From Nitrososphaerales archaeon (GTDB lineage Archaea > Thermoproteota > Nitrososphaeria > Nitrososphaerales > JACPRH01): 34,821 nucleotides of DNA. The first letter of the stretch is position 1. Every line of letters starts with the position of its first letter. The notes under the pieces are model-generated. The model had not been told where the DNA came from. It saw only the letters and a program-made list of their open reading frames with translations, and searched no databases. The stretch is from the NCBI GenBank assembly GCA_030745655.1, contig JASLOE010000008.1:1-34821 (forward strand), written 5' to 3'. This document shows, in pieces, positions 8,148 to 16,586 of the stretch. The position numbers and the translations under genes were made by a program.

Positions 8148-9247
8148 ATCTCTAGCATCTCCCTTCCCGTGGATGTAAGGATTTCACAATCTCCCTTGCG
8201 TATCAAAACATCATCTTCAATTCTAACTCCTCCAAATCCTGGTAAATAGATACCTGGCTCAATCGTAAAAACCATTCCTTCTTCTAATGTGAACTTTGAA
8301 GTATTGCTTAAAGTTGCACCATCGTGTACTGCTAATCCAAGAGCATGTCCTGTTGAATGAGTGAATTCTTTCCTGAAACCTTTAGAGGCTATAGTGTTCA
8401 CAACTTTTCGATGCACTTCACTTGCTTCAATACCTGGTTTCAACATGTCTAGGACTACATTGCTTGCTTCAAAAACTGCATCATAAATCTGCCGCTGCTT
8501 ATATGAAGGACGGCCTACAACTAACGTTCTTGTTAAATCTGCACAGTAGCGACAATTTCGAGCTCCAAAATCGAATAATGCAAAATCACCGGACTTTAAC
8601 TCAGCATTTCCCCCTAGATAATGAGGTTCAGCAGTGTTTACTCCAAAAGAAGTAATCGGTTCGAATGCAGTGGTGGCCCCTTCCTTCTGAATTTGATAAC
8701 TTATCTGGGCCTTCACTTCACTTTCAGTCACATTATTTCTTAAGATTGAAGGAATATTCTTCCATACCTTTGTTGTTATCTCTGCAGCTGTTCTTAGTTT
8801 TTTTATCTCTTCATTATCTTTTACAAGTCTAGCTTCTGTAATAGCTTTACTCACATCCAATATTTTCACATTTGGTAATGTTTTTTTAAGAATAAGAAGG
8901 TCTTGGTAGGTAAGTTCACGTGAGTTTACCCCTATTTTATCTATGTTTGTCCCTATCTTCTTCAGAATCATTTCTTTTTCCTTTGAGTCTTTAAAAATTG
9001 TAGTTTTGAACCTGGTCGATCCTTCTTTTACACTTTCTTCTTCAAGCTTTGATGTATATAGTGATGCTTCGCCGTTTGGGTATGCAAGAAAAATCGAGTT
9101 CTCAAAGATTCCCGACTCGAGATTTGTAAAGTAGAAAAAAGAGAGATCTATATGTGGTTCTACTGAGTTTTTTATGAATATTGCATCTGGTCTTTCATTC
9201 TGTATTTTCTGGTAAACTCTTTGGATACGTCGAGAGGTTTGGTTCAT
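8144..9247 (-). CDS. pepQ: M24-family Xaa-Pro aminopeptidase/dipeptidase
   Basis: This is a 367-residue pita-bread-fold metallopeptidase. An N-terminal creatinase-like domain covers roughly residues 1-140. The C-terminal catalytic domain carries all five dinuclear metal ligands: D226 (FDFGA), D237 (ADLTRT), H301 (STGHALGL), E330 (TIEPGIY) and E344 (VRIEDDV). It cleaves Xaa-Pro bonds in peptides, either as aminopeptidase (PepP) or dipeptidase (PepQ); sequence alone does not decide which. It starts at ATG 9247, lies 100 bases downstream of aIF5A on the same strand, and is coupled to the unknown gene that follows. Confidence 0.92.
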   Translation of the reverse strand: MNQTSRRIQRVYQKIQNERPDAIFIKNSVEPHIDLSFFYFTNLESGIFENSIFLAYPNGEASLYTSKLEEESVKEGSTRFKTTIFKDSKEKEMILKKIGTNIDKIGVNSRELTYQDLLILKKTLPNVKILDVSKAITEARLVKDNEEIKKLRTAAEITTKVWKNIPSILRNNVTESEVKAQISYQIQKEGATTAFEPITSFGVNTAEPHYLGGNAELKSGDFALFDFGARNCRYCADLTRTLVVGRPSYKQRQIYDAVFEASNVVLDMLKPGIEASEVHRKVVNTIASKGFRKEFTHSTGHALGLAVHDGATLSNTSKFTLEEGMVFTIEPGIYLPGFGGVRIEDDVLIRKGDCEILTSTGREMLEI

Positions 9248-9347
9248 CTAGTTATCTTTACAATTCGGATATTAAAAAAGTGTTAAGTTTATTCTCAATA
9301 ATGCATTTAGAATTTGATATTGGCCAGTTCATTTTAAACAATATTAG

Positions 9348-9743
9348 TCAGTTGCGTATCCGAACTATCTTTTGTTTATTGAGGGCTTTCCAATATTCTA
9401 CCTCAACTCCATTCTCAAGCTTATCTGCGATATTTTTATCATCTGGTAAATTAGCTTCAAAAACCTCGAAAGTTTCCATATCCATAAGCTGGACACCTGA
9501 AGACGATCGTGATATAACTTGGCCAGTTCGCTTGTCTATCATAGGAATTTCAACATTTGCAGAGACAGGTGAAACTAAACTTCTCTTCACACCATCAAAT
9601 AATCCAATACCTACAACTCTAGCTTTGGCTGCACCATGCTTACCCGGTTTTGACTTATCAAAAGAAACTATTTTGCATGGTTCTCCTTCAATAATCAAAT
9701 AAGATCCTGTTTTAACACTTCCTAGATCTGCTGGTTTACTCAA
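9348..9743 (-). CDS. eif5A: Translation factor aIF5A (hypusine-containing)
   Basis: This 131-residue protein is the archaeal homolog of eIF5A/EF-P, which binds the ribosomal E site and relieves stalling, for example at polyproline. The loop SKPGKHGAAKARV carries K35, the lysine modified to deoxyhypusine or hypusine. An SH3-like N-domain and an OB-fold C-domain follow in the usual order. The start is TTG 9743, which gives the expected N-terminus; the only nearby ATG (9763) is out of frame. A minus-strand TATA-like CTATATAGG lies about 40 bases upstream, leaving a short leader containing AAGG. Confidence 0.95.
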   Translation of the reverse strand: MSKPADLGSVKTGSYLIIEGEPCKIVSFDKSKPGKHGAAKARVVGIGLFDGVKRSLVSPVSANVEIPMIDKRTGQVISRSSSGVQLMDMETFEVFEANLPDDKNIADKLENGVEVEYWKALNKQKIVRIRN

Positions 9744-9782
9744 ACCTTGATTCCTCTTATCATTGAAGGTTTTAAGCTCCTC

Positions 9783-9791
9783 CTATATAGT
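9783..9791 (-). promoter_or_regulatory. TATA box for aIF5A
   Basis: The minus-strand sequence reads CTATATAGG, followed upstream by pyrimidine-rich sequence. The centre is about 44 bases from the TTG start, predicting a leader of roughly 18 bases. It lies in the 98-base divergent gap shared with NAD kinase. Confidence 0.5.
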
Positions 9792-9813
9792 TTGTGTGCG
9801 ATTTCAAAGAAGA

Positions 9814-9820
9814 TTAAATA
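9814..9820 (+). promoter_or_regulatory. TATA box for NAD kinase
   Basis: TTAAATA lies about 25 bases upstream of the TTG start at 9842, so transcription would begin at or next to the start codon (leaderless). This supports the TTG at 9842 over the later TTG at 9857. Confidence 0.45.
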
Positions 9821-9841
9821 AAGTGTAGATTAGAAGGTATA

Positions 9842-10675
9842 TTGGTAACGTTACCATTGAATAATAAAGAGATATCCATAGCGATACTCAGTAAAAAAGA
9901 ATCCATTACAGTAATGGATGTAGTTACATCTCTGAGAAAAGATCTTGAACGTAAAAAATTCAAAGTCTACTCTGATGAAACATCTATACAAGATTCTGCT
10001 AATTGGTCGAAAGTTATAGATGATGTGAAAAAAATGAATCCAGATTATATTGTGTCAGTAGGTGGTGATGGCACTCTGTTATGGGTGATAAGATCTATGG
10101 ATGATGAGACTCCTGTTCTAGCTGTTAACGTAGGTGGTAGAGGAATTCTATCCGAAATCTCGCCGAATAATATCAAAGAATCAATTAAAAAACTCCGAGA
10201 GAATCAATATCTAATAGATTCACGCAATAGAATATCTGTATCAGTAAACGGAAAAACTCTTCCTCCTGCCTTGAATGAGGTCTATGTAAATAGAATATCA
10301 CAGACAAGAACTAGTACTTACACTATGACAATTGGTGGGTACAAAGTAAAACAAAGAATGGACGGGCTGATGGTTTCTACATCAACAGGTTCAACAGGAC
10401 ACTCCTTATCATTTGGAGGACCATACATTCATCCAGATTCAAATGCCTTTCTTGTATTGATGGTGGGTTCTATCGACCGATTACCTCCTATTGTCTTACC
10501 GACTAAACCGATAGAAGTAATTTCTGATCATGATTCAAGTGTTACTGTAGATGGTCAAGAAGAAATTCTCGTTAAAGCTTCGGAACAAATTGTGATTACA
10601 AAACATAATCGAAATGCCAGATTTATACGATTTGAAAATACAGGATTCCAACAACTTGAAAAGATATTTTTATAA
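9842..10675 (+). CDS. nadK: NAD kinase
   Basis: This 277-residue protein phosphorylates NAD to NADP with ATP or polyphosphate. Family motifs are all present: GGDGT at 74-78 (catalytic D76), NVGGRGILSE near 96, ALNEVYV near 143-149 (NAD-binding Asn-Glu), DG at 174-175 and STGSTGHSLS at 181-190. The C-terminal DGQEEILV block closes the beta-sandwich. Length matches the family. The start is TTG 9842. It heads a plus-strand run with Nob1 and MoaE, although the 221-base gap to Nob1 suggests a separate promoter for the latter. Confidence 0.95.
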   Translation: MVTLPLNNKEISIAILSKKESITVMDVVTSLRKDLERKKFKVYSDETSIQDSANWSKVIDDVKKMNPDYIVSVGGDGTLLWVIRSMDDETPVLAVNVGGRGILSEISPNNIKESIKKLRENQYLIDSRNRISVSVNGKTLPPALNEVYVNRISQTRTSTYTMTIGGYKVKQRMDGLMVSTSTGSTGHSLSFGGPYIHPDSNAFLVLMVGSIDRLPPIVLPTKPIEVISDHDSSVTVDGQEEILVKASEQIVITKHNRNARFIRFENTGFQQLEKIFL

Positions 10676-10896
10676 TTCATTTAAAAAATTAAATTAAAAA
10701 ATGTCGCGATTGCAATACTTTAAATTGGTTTGATTTATTTGATATTACAATATTACAACATTTTGATTTAACAGGCAAATTATATTGAAAATGAACACAA
10801 TACACCAATTCTTCGGAGGGATTTCAAGTAAATCCTGATTTACATAAGCGTTTACAAAAAGAAAATGCGCTAGTCGGATCATCAATTTCCAAAGAG

Positions 10897-11409
10897 ATGG
10901 TAGTACTTGATGCTACTGCCTTTTATGCTGATGTTCCATTTAGCAGTTTGGAAACATATTATTCAACCGATTCTGTTATTGAAGAGGTATCACATAAAAA
11001 AATTCGGAAAACGTATATTGAAGGACTTATTGAAGCAGGCAGACTAAGAATATATTCGCCTTCAGAACAATATCTAAAAAAAGTGAATAATGTTGCCAAA
11101 GAAAGTGGTGATTCATCAACTCTTTCAAAACCAGACATTACAGTTGTAGCATTAGCTCTAGAATTCCAGAAAAAAGGAAACCAGGTAATGATCATTTCTG
11201 ATGATTACTCTGTTGAAAACCTTTCTAAAATACTTGATATTCGAATTGTTTCAGTCATGACCCAAGGAATAAAAAAAATGGTGAAATGGCAGAAATATTG
11301 CTCTGGATGTGGCAAGGTCTTTCACAATGGCAAAAGTCGAGAGTGTGATGTTTGTGGGTCATCTCTCAAGAGGAAATTCAAGACTGCAAACAATTTAAGA
11401 CAAGCTTAA
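10897..11409 (+). CDS. nob1: Nob1-type endoribonuclease, PIN domain plus zinc ribbon
   Basis: This 170-residue protein starts with a PIN nuclease domain whose acidic residues (D5, E29/E30, D80, D102) fit the metal-binding active site. It ends with a zinc ribbon (C135, C138, C150, C153). This architecture is that of archaeal Nob1, which cuts the 3' end of pre-16S rRNA during small-subunit maturation. ATG 10897 gives the normal N-terminus (VVLDATAF). The same frame stays open about 34 codons upstream without an ATG, GTG or TTG. A strong GGAGGG motif at 10815-10820 lies in that leader with no start codon at the usual spacing. Confidence 0.9.
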   Translation: MVVLDATAFYADVPFSSLETYYSTDSVIEEVSHKKIRKTYIEGLIEAGRLRIYSPSEQYLKKVNNVAKESGDSSTLSKPDITVVALALEFQKKGNQVMIISDDYSVENLSKILDIRIVSVMTQGIKKMVKWQKYCSGCGKVFHNGKSRECDVCGSSLKRKFKTANNLRQA

Positions 11410-11428
11410 ATGATGGTATTGTTGCAAT

Positions 11429-11863
11429 ATGCTGAAACCCGGAGTATACGAAAAAGATAAAATAAATCTCGCGGACATAATGAACGAACTTCTTGAAACC
11501 AAACAACCAGAGGATGTGGGTGCAGTCCTTACATTTCAAGGTATAACAAGACGATCTGGAGCAGATGATAAAGTGGTTAAAATGATAGAAATGGAATCTT
11601 ATGAGGAACCAGCTAACAAAATGATTCAGAAAATTTGTGAAGAAGTTGAAAAAAAATATAGTGCAAATTTAGTCCTGATTTATCATCTTATAGGTAAGTT
11701 CAAGGTGGGAGAACCATTAGTACTTGTCGTTGTTACAGGTAAAACAAGAAGTAAATCTATTCCAGCTTTGGAAGAGGCAATTCATCGATATAAAACTGAG
11801 CCTGCCCTCTGGAAAAAAGAAATATACAGTGATGGGTCCAATCAGTGGATAAGTCATGCCTAA
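11429..11863 (+). CDS. moaE: Molybdopterin synthase catalytic subunit MoaE
   Basis: This 144-residue protein is the large subunit of molybdopterin synthase, which transfers sulfur from the MoaD thiocarboxylate to precursor Z (cPMP). Recognisable blocks are GAVLTFQGITR near 31-41, IYHLIGKFKVGEPLV near 84-98 and the active-site lysine region YKTEPALWKKE (K122, K129/K130). It begins 19 bases after nob1. No MoaD-like gene is visible in the window. MoaA, which acts earlier in the pathway, lies about 20 kb away. Confidence 0.92.
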   Translation: MLKPGVYEKDKINLADIMNELLETKQPEDVGAVLTFQGITRRSGADDKVVKMIEMESYEEPANKMIQKICEEVEKKYSANLVLIYHLIGKFKVGEPLVLVVVTGKTRSKSIPALEEAIHRYKTEPALWKKEIYSDGSNQWISHA

Positions 11864-11872
11864 ATTATAGAA

Positions 11873-12661
11873 TTAAGGGTTCAAAAGTTCCTGAAATTCT
11901 GCAACTTTTGGTTTGTTTGTTTCTTCCCATTCTGCATATCCTCTAGAATATAACTTAACTTTCTCGTATCCAAATATTCTTAACGCAGCATAGATGTATG
12001 ACGATGTCATTCCATCTTTGCAGTATATGTTTGCTTCATTACCTATGGATAATCCATGTTCCTTGAAAATTCGTTTAATACGCTCTTTTGGTAAAAAGTT
12101 TCTATCTTTCCCTAGGCATAAACGCCAAGGTAGGTTTATTGCCCCAGGTATATGTCCATTCAAAAAATCCATTCGTTCACCTGCATCAATTATCATTTCA
12201 TTTGTACTATCCAATATATTTGAGATGTGGCTAATCGATGAAGCAAAGTGTGCATTCAGCTTGGCAACATAAATTGATTTCTTTATTCCTGGGTTAGAAT
12301 GTGACACTCTTCCTTTGTCTCTCTTATAGATCAAAAAATTTCTATCTAGTAAATAGAGGTTTTTATGACCATATAAATCCAGAGTCCACAAAAGCCTAGA
12401 CGCATAAACTCCCCATTGGTCATCGTATGTTACAATAATAGATTCATTCTGAATACCAAACTTACTCATTAAATCTTCAAATTCTTGTGGGCCAAGGGCA
12501 TCTTTAAGACGGCCTATTGATTTAACGAAAATCGTTACAGGAATTGAAATAGCTCCAGGTATGTGTCCAGCTTCATAATCAACCCGTCTTCTCACATCGA
12601 TTATTTTCACATTTGGACCTGACTTCTCAATCCATTGTGGACCAACTAAAGTAATACTCAC
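11873..12661 (-). CDS. Two-domain sulfurtransferase (rhodanese)
   Basis: This 262-residue protein has tandem rhodanese domains. The N-terminal domain has the GHIPGAI motif but Asp where the catalytic Cys would be (TYDDQWG), so it is structural. The C-terminal domain holds C214 in the loop CKDGMTSS, which fits a persulfide-forming active site of the thiosulfate or 3-mercaptopyruvate sulfurtransferase type. It starts at GTG 12661 and is the last gene of the minus-strand cluster with the nitrite/sulfite reductase and a small protein. A role in handling reduced sulfur, alongside the reductase, is a reasonable inference. It converges with moaE nine bases away. Confidence 0.88.
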   Translation of the reverse strand: MSITLVGPQWIEKSGPNVKIIDVRRRVDYEAGHIPGAISIPVTIFVKSIGRLKDALGPQEFEDLMSKFGIQNESIIVTYDDQWGVYASRLLWTLDLYGHKNLYLLDRNFLIYKRDKGRVSHSNPGIKKSIYVAKLNAHFASSISHISNILDSTNEMIIDAGERMDFLNGHIPGAINLPWRLCLGKDRNFLPKERIKRIFKEHGLSIGNEANIYCKDGMTSSYIYAALRIFGYEKVKLYSRGYAEWEETNKPKVAEFQELLNP

Positions 12662-12677
12662 TTCAACATTTTCTCCT

Positions 12678-12842
12678 CTAAGCTGCGCATTCTCCTCTAG
12701 CTGTCTTTACCTTGTATGGACCGGTTAATCCCCAGTCAGTATATTCTTCTGGGGCATCTTTGTATGGCGGTAGTTGTGATACTTCCTCTAAAGCTTGGGT
12801 AACTTTCCTATGGAGACGAGATTTCTTTTTTAATTTATCCAA
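12678..12842 (-). CDS. Small protein between reductase and rhodanese genes
   Basis: A 54-residue reading frame fills the gap between the reductase and rhodanese genes. It starts at TTG 12842, overlapping the last eight bases of the reductase gene, and stops 16 bases before the rhodanese GTG. The protein has a basic N-terminus (MDKLKKKSRLHRKV), a helix-like middle, and a conserved-looking tail (YTDWGLTGPYKV, then RGEC with one Cys). I do not recognise a family. Tight packing between two functionally linked genes makes it credible as an accessory protein of the reductase or sulfur relay; this is inference from position. Confidence 0.65.
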   Translation of the reverse strand: MDKLKKKSRLHRKVTQALEEVSQLPPYKDAPEEYTDWGLTGPYKVKTARGECAA

Positions 12843-14454
12843 CTTTTTCCTCACTACCTAATCGTAATCTATTAATCCACGACTTAAATGTCTCGTTATC
12901 TTGTCTCTCTGAACGGTAGAGACTCATAAGTTTCGAAATTGCCTCAGGCACTTTCTTGGCTGGGATTCGTATGCTGTGCTCTCCGAACTTAACGTTTCCG
13001 TTTGTCACTGCTCCGCCTAATTGTAGTTGATAAAAAGGGGTCATTTGACCATTCACTCTTTGAGCCGATCCAAATAACCCAATTGTGGCAATATGGTTAT
13101 GTGCACATGCATTAGGACAGCCACTAATATTGATGTTTGCATCTTCAAATTCTTTGGAAAATATATCTTTCTCATGCTCTAATAAATGCTCGGATAACTT
13201 CATGGCTAGACGATGAGACCGAGTTACACCTAGATTACAAGTATCTGCTCCAGGGCAACCCAGAACATCACAAATTGTGTTTGCACCCAAAACTGATAAA
13301 TTTGACTTATTCAGCTCCCCGAAAATATTATTTAGATTTTTTTGGTCAATCCAGCGAAACACTACATTCTGTCGAATAGTTGTTCGAATAAGCCCATCAG
13401 AATAATTTTCTGCAATATCCGCCAAGATACGGAATTGTCTCGCTGTAACATCTCCTCCAATAAGATTTACAAATACAGAGTAAAACCCTACTTGTTTTTG
13501 CTGCTCAACATTAGTTTTCAACCATTTTTTAAATTCTTTATCACCACTAATGTTTTTTGTTGATATTGATTCGTTCTTCAATACATTGTTATCCTCTATT
13601 TGCATAATTGGATCAACTGTCTTTTTTGACATCAACAGTTCTCTTTCTTCGAATACGTATCTTCTAAATTCTCTAATTCCTATTTGATCTATGATGAACT
13701 TCATTCTTGCGCGAAAAATATTATTTCTGTTTCCAAACCTGTCGAAGATTCTGATGATAGATCCACAGGTAATTTTTAGATCTTGAACAGAGGTGAATTC
13801 TTCAAGGAGATGAGCCGCTCGTGGTGGAGATCCTAATCCGCCACCAACATATAGTCTAAAACCGTTAGTTTTTTTCCCATTTTTATTTTTCACAGTTGCT
13901 ATTGCTCCAATATCATTTATCATTCCTTTTACGCAATCATCATTGCAGCCAGAGAATGCTAGCTTGAACTTTCGAGGAAGTTTTTGAGTGAGAGGATTAC
14001 GCAGAAGATAATACGCCATATGTTTGGCATATGGTGTTACATCAAACTTCTCCTTGTTGCAGACTCCTGCCAGAGGGCATGCAGTAACATTTCTCACTGT
14101 GTTACCGCAAGCTTCTCTTGTTGATAATCCAACTTCGCCTAGTCGCCTTAGAGCTTCTGGAACTGCCTCTAATGCTACCCAATGGAACTGAATATCTTGA
14201 CGTGTGGTGATATGTCCTATTCCTGTTGAGAATATTTCTGCTATATTCGCCATAACACGAAGCTGGTCTGAATTTAATTCACCGAATGGTATTTTTACCC
14301 TAAGCATCTGGATATCTTTCTGGAAACGTATTCCATATACTCCATTCTTAAGGCGAATTCGTCTCCATTCTTCTTCGTCTAGCTCTCCAGCTTTATACCT
14401 GAGGGCTTCTTTTGTTAAATACTCAATATCTGCGTTAATCTTTTGATTTAGCAT
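12835..14454 (-). CDS. Siroheme nitrite/sulfite reductase (ferredoxin type)
   Basis: This 539-residue protein consists of two nitrite/sulfite reductase half-domain pairs. The C-terminal half has C400-x5-C406 and C446-x3-C450, the siroheme-[4Fe-4S] ligand set of assimilatory ferredoxin-nitrite and sulfite reductases. It performs a six-electron reduction of nitrite to ammonia or sulfite to sulfide. Sequence does not decide the substrate; the adjoining rhodanese hints at sulfur. Unusually, the N-terminal half also has a complete quartet with the same spacing (C126-x5-C132, C170-x3-C174). The start is ATG 14454. It heads the cluster continuing with the 54-residue protein and the rhodanese. Confidence 0.9.
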   Translation of the reverse strand: MLNQKINADIEYLTKEALRYKAGELDEEEWRRIRLKNGVYGIRFQKDIQMLRVKIPFGELNSDQLRVMANIAEIFSTGIGHITTRQDIQFHWVALEAVPEALRRLGEVGLSTREACGNTVRNVTACPLAGVCNKEKFDVTPYAKHMAYYLLRNPLTQKLPRKFKLAFSGCNDDCVKGMINDIGAIATVKNKNGKKTNGFRLYVGGGLGSPPRAAHLLEEFTSVQDLKITCGSIIRIFDRFGNRNNIFRARMKFIIDQIGIREFRRYVFEERELLMSKKTVDPIMQIEDNNVLKNESISTKNISGDKEFKKWLKTNVEQQKQVGFYSVFVNLIGGDVTARQFRILADIAENYSDGLIRTTIRQNVVFRWIDQKNLNNIFGELNKSNLSVLGANTICDVLGCPGADTCNLGVTRSHRLAMKLSEHLLEHEKDIFSKEFEDANINISGCPNACAHNHIATIGLFGSAQRVNGQMTPFYQLQLGGAVTNGNVKFGEHSIRIPAKKVPEAISKLMSLYRSERQDNETFKSWINRLRLGSEEKVG

Positions 14455-14636
14455 AACATGCCATTACCTCGAGGAAGAGTTAATCCATAAAGTCGTGAGA
14501 ATATAAAGTAAACCACTTTCTTCCTTCATCATCAAACTATAACACTGTTATATTATATATTTTTTATATTTGTCTAAACCTAGATATCATTACTACTACA
14601 AGCGGTGCCTTCCACTTTTGCCTTATTAGAAGGAAG

Positions 14637-14710
14637 TGGACCGGGAGGGATTTGAACCCTCGATCACCTCCATGCCAAGGAGGCATCCTACCAGACTAGA
14701 CGACCGGCCC
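14637..14710 (-). tRNA. tRNA-Ala (GGC)
   Basis: This is a 74-base cloverleaf without insertion. The acceptor GGGCCGG pairs with CCGGTCC, including the G3-U70 wobble that identifies alanine tRNAs, with A73. The anticodon stem CCTCC/GGAGG encloses TTGGCAT, with GGC at 14676-14674. The T-arm is GAGGG TTCAAAT CCCTC. The seven bases AAGTGGA at 14634-14640 are the inverse of TCCACTT just downstream on the minus strand (14611-14617), so the 3' trailer could fold back on the tRNA end. Confidence 0.95.
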
Positions 14711-14832
14711 TCAACATATTTTTTTTAGAGATGGATTAAAAGGTTGCCCCTTGGATAAATATCAAAAATATAAAAAAAGATACTTTTATATCGATTCATC
14801 ATTACATATTAAAAAAGAGAATGTAAATTTTT

Positions 14833-15894
14833 ATGAAAATAATGCTATTCACAGTATTCTTTATTATTATTCTATTCTTTCCAGTTACTCTTCTAGTAAA
14901 CCCAACCTTTGCAGAGGTAGATATGGAAGAGTTTACATCTTTTAATAAACCTGTGGGATTGGCTTGGACAAATGGATCTTTCATTGTATCTTCCAGAAAT
15001 GGTGACACACATCTTCTTAAGATAAGTTTGGATGGTCAGACAATAGAACCATTTGCACCTTCATTTTCAGGTGAAGGCGAAGTATATTTTGCTATCTCTT
15101 CTGGTAAGTCAGGGTTTCCAGAAGGATACATTTATGCCAGTTCAGGTAATTCAATATATGAAATAGATCCTTCAGGAAATGAAGTTAAACTTTTTTCAAC
15201 GCCTTATGAACAGATGGGCTTAGGTTACATCGCATTCGACACCGTTGGAACTTGGGGGAATCTTCTGTATGCAATCAATTATAATGGCCTACTTTGGTCG
15301 ATAGATTCAGATGGTAACGCAAATCTAGTGCTTGACTTGGGTAATGATCTTCTTCCTGAGCACATTAATTTTGCTCCATTAGATTTTGGTGATTTTGGTG
15401 GTGATATGATTGTTGCTTTGGAGATGGGTCGACGAGTTATCACATTATCAGCTGATGACCCAAGTAAAGCTACAGTTCTAATTGAATTCACTGACGAATC
15501 TCCTGAACGTGTTCTCGTAATTCCAGCTGATAGTGATTTGTATATCGCAAAATATGATGAGAATTTAGTTGTTAAACTAGCTGCAGGTTATTTTTCTGGC
15601 TATGAAGGAGGAATTGTTGTGATAACTGAAGGTGAATACGGAGAGAGAGGTTCAATAACTATTCTTGAGGCTGACGGCAATGTTATTGTTGTTACCAAGG
15701 TGGCTGAAGGTACTGTTAATCCTCATTTTGAGGGTGCGGTTTTCGTTAACCCCACCATTTTTGAGACTGTGACTGCTACTACTACTATCCAGGCTTTCAG
15801 TCAGACATCTATACTTTTTGTAGTATTCAGTATTATTGCAGTTATTGCTTTAACAGTTGTTTTTGTAAGAGGTCGAAAGAGCTCAAAAGAATAG
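14833..15894 (+). CDS. Cell-surface protein, beta-propeller-like, with C-terminal anchor
   Basis: This 353-residue protein has an N-terminal signal peptide (about 1-26, likely cut near FAEV), a long extracytoplasmic region, and a C-terminal transmembrane helix (about 328-346) followed by a basic tail (RGRKSSKE). The outer region has recurring short strands of the type GLAWTNGSFIVSS, IYEIDPSGNEVKL, LYAINYNGLLWSIDSDGN and ITILEADGNVIVV, which suggest NHL or SMP-30-like blades. A Thr-rich stalk precedes the anchor. The topology fits an archaeal S-layer-associated surface protein. The function is not known. ATG 14833 is preceded by AT-rich sequence. Confidence 0.7.
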   Translation: MKIMLFTVFFIIILFFPVTLLVNPTFAEVDMEEFTSFNKPVGLAWTNGSFIVSSRNGDTHLLKISLDGQTIEPFAPSFSGEGEVYFAISSGKSGFPEGYIYASSGNSIYEIDPSGNEVKLFSTPYEQMGLGYIAFDTVGTWGNLLYAINYNGLLWSIDSDGNANLVLDLGNDLLPEHINFAPLDFGDFGGDMIVALEMGRRVITLSADDPSKATVLIEFTDESPERVLVIPADSDLYIAKYDENLVVKLAAGYFSGYEGGIVVITEGEYGERGSITILEADGNVIVVTKVAEGTVNPHFEGAVFVNPTIFETVTATTTIQAFSQTSILFVVFSIIAVIALTVVFVRGRKSSKE

Positions 15895-16007
15895 GCCTAG
15901 GCAACATTTTTGTTCTCATTTTGACCAGTGAACTGGCAATTGTGATTGTCAAAATAGTGATATCACCAATAGCCATATCTGTAAATTATGTCTTTAAGAA
16001 AAATTAT

Positions 16008-16430
16008 TTACCTTTCACTATTTTTTCTCAGAAGTTCCATCAAACCTGGATGAACTGATATATACGGTTGTTTCTCAGCAACAATTTGAAGTGCCTCATC
16101 CACATCTAAACCCTCTTTCTCAGAAAGATAACTTACTGCAATGAATGGACTTCGACTCATACCGGCACAGCAGTGCACCAATATATTACCGATTTTCTTC
16201 TGCTCATGTACTATTTCTAGAATATGTATAATTGTTTTCCAATCATTTTCTTCACCATCTATAAGTGTAAAATGGAACTGTTCCACAGTATCAATTTTTG
16301 GATCGTAATGCTGGTGAACATTTACAATAGTTTTTACTCCGAGCTTCTTTAACATGTTCTGGTCTGAACCTGATGTGCAGCTTCCGATATAGAACCAAGG
16401 GAGAATTTGAATTATCAAACTGATTATCAT
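16008..16430 (-). CDS. Dual-specificity protein phosphatase
   Basis: This 140-residue protein has the Cys-based phosphatase signature HCCAGMSRS (nucleophile C87, R93), preceded by a likely general-acid region LIDGEEND around D58-D63. The order of elements (WFYIGS, then GVKTIVNV, the acid loop, the P-loop, a helical end) is that of small dual-specificity phosphatases. It should dephosphorylate Ser/Thr/Tyr residues or another phosphomonoester. Similar compact enzymes are found in many archaea. The start is ATG 16430; MIISLIIQIL could be a small extension. Confidence 0.88.
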   Translation of the reverse strand: MIISLIIQILPWFYIGSCTSGSDQNMLKKLGVKTIVNVHQHYDPKIDTVEQFHFTLIDGEENDWKTIIHILEIVHEQKKIGNILVHCCAGMSRSPFIAVSYLSEKEGLDVDEALQIVAEKQPYISVHPGLMELLRKNSER

Positions 16431-16533
16431 CTACTTAATTTCTGTAACTTATGAATATGATGAAAAATTTCTTGTTAAGATATTTATCTAATGTATTTAG
16501 CAGTAAAGTTGTCGATTTGACTCTTGTTTTGTA

Positions 16534-16549
16534 GTGGACCGGGGGGATT
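16534..16549 (-). repeat. Copy of tRNA-Ala 3' end, att-like
   Basis: GTGGACC followed by six G and ATT repeats the plus-strand sequence at 17919-17935, which is the 3' acceptor strand and part of the T-stem of tRNA-Ala(CGC). The copy has one G fewer. It has the same orientation and lies 1.4 kb beyond the tRNA 3' end, which is where an element integrated into that tRNA would leave its second attachment site. No full tRNA can be built around it. Confidence 0.6.
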
Positions 16550-16586
16550 AATACTTGAAAAGGGTATAAATCTCTTAATGAATGCA

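Noticed and set aside
9181-9702. Plus-strand open frame of 173 codons
   Set aside because: It lies opposite aIF5A, which has the hypusine loop and full family length.
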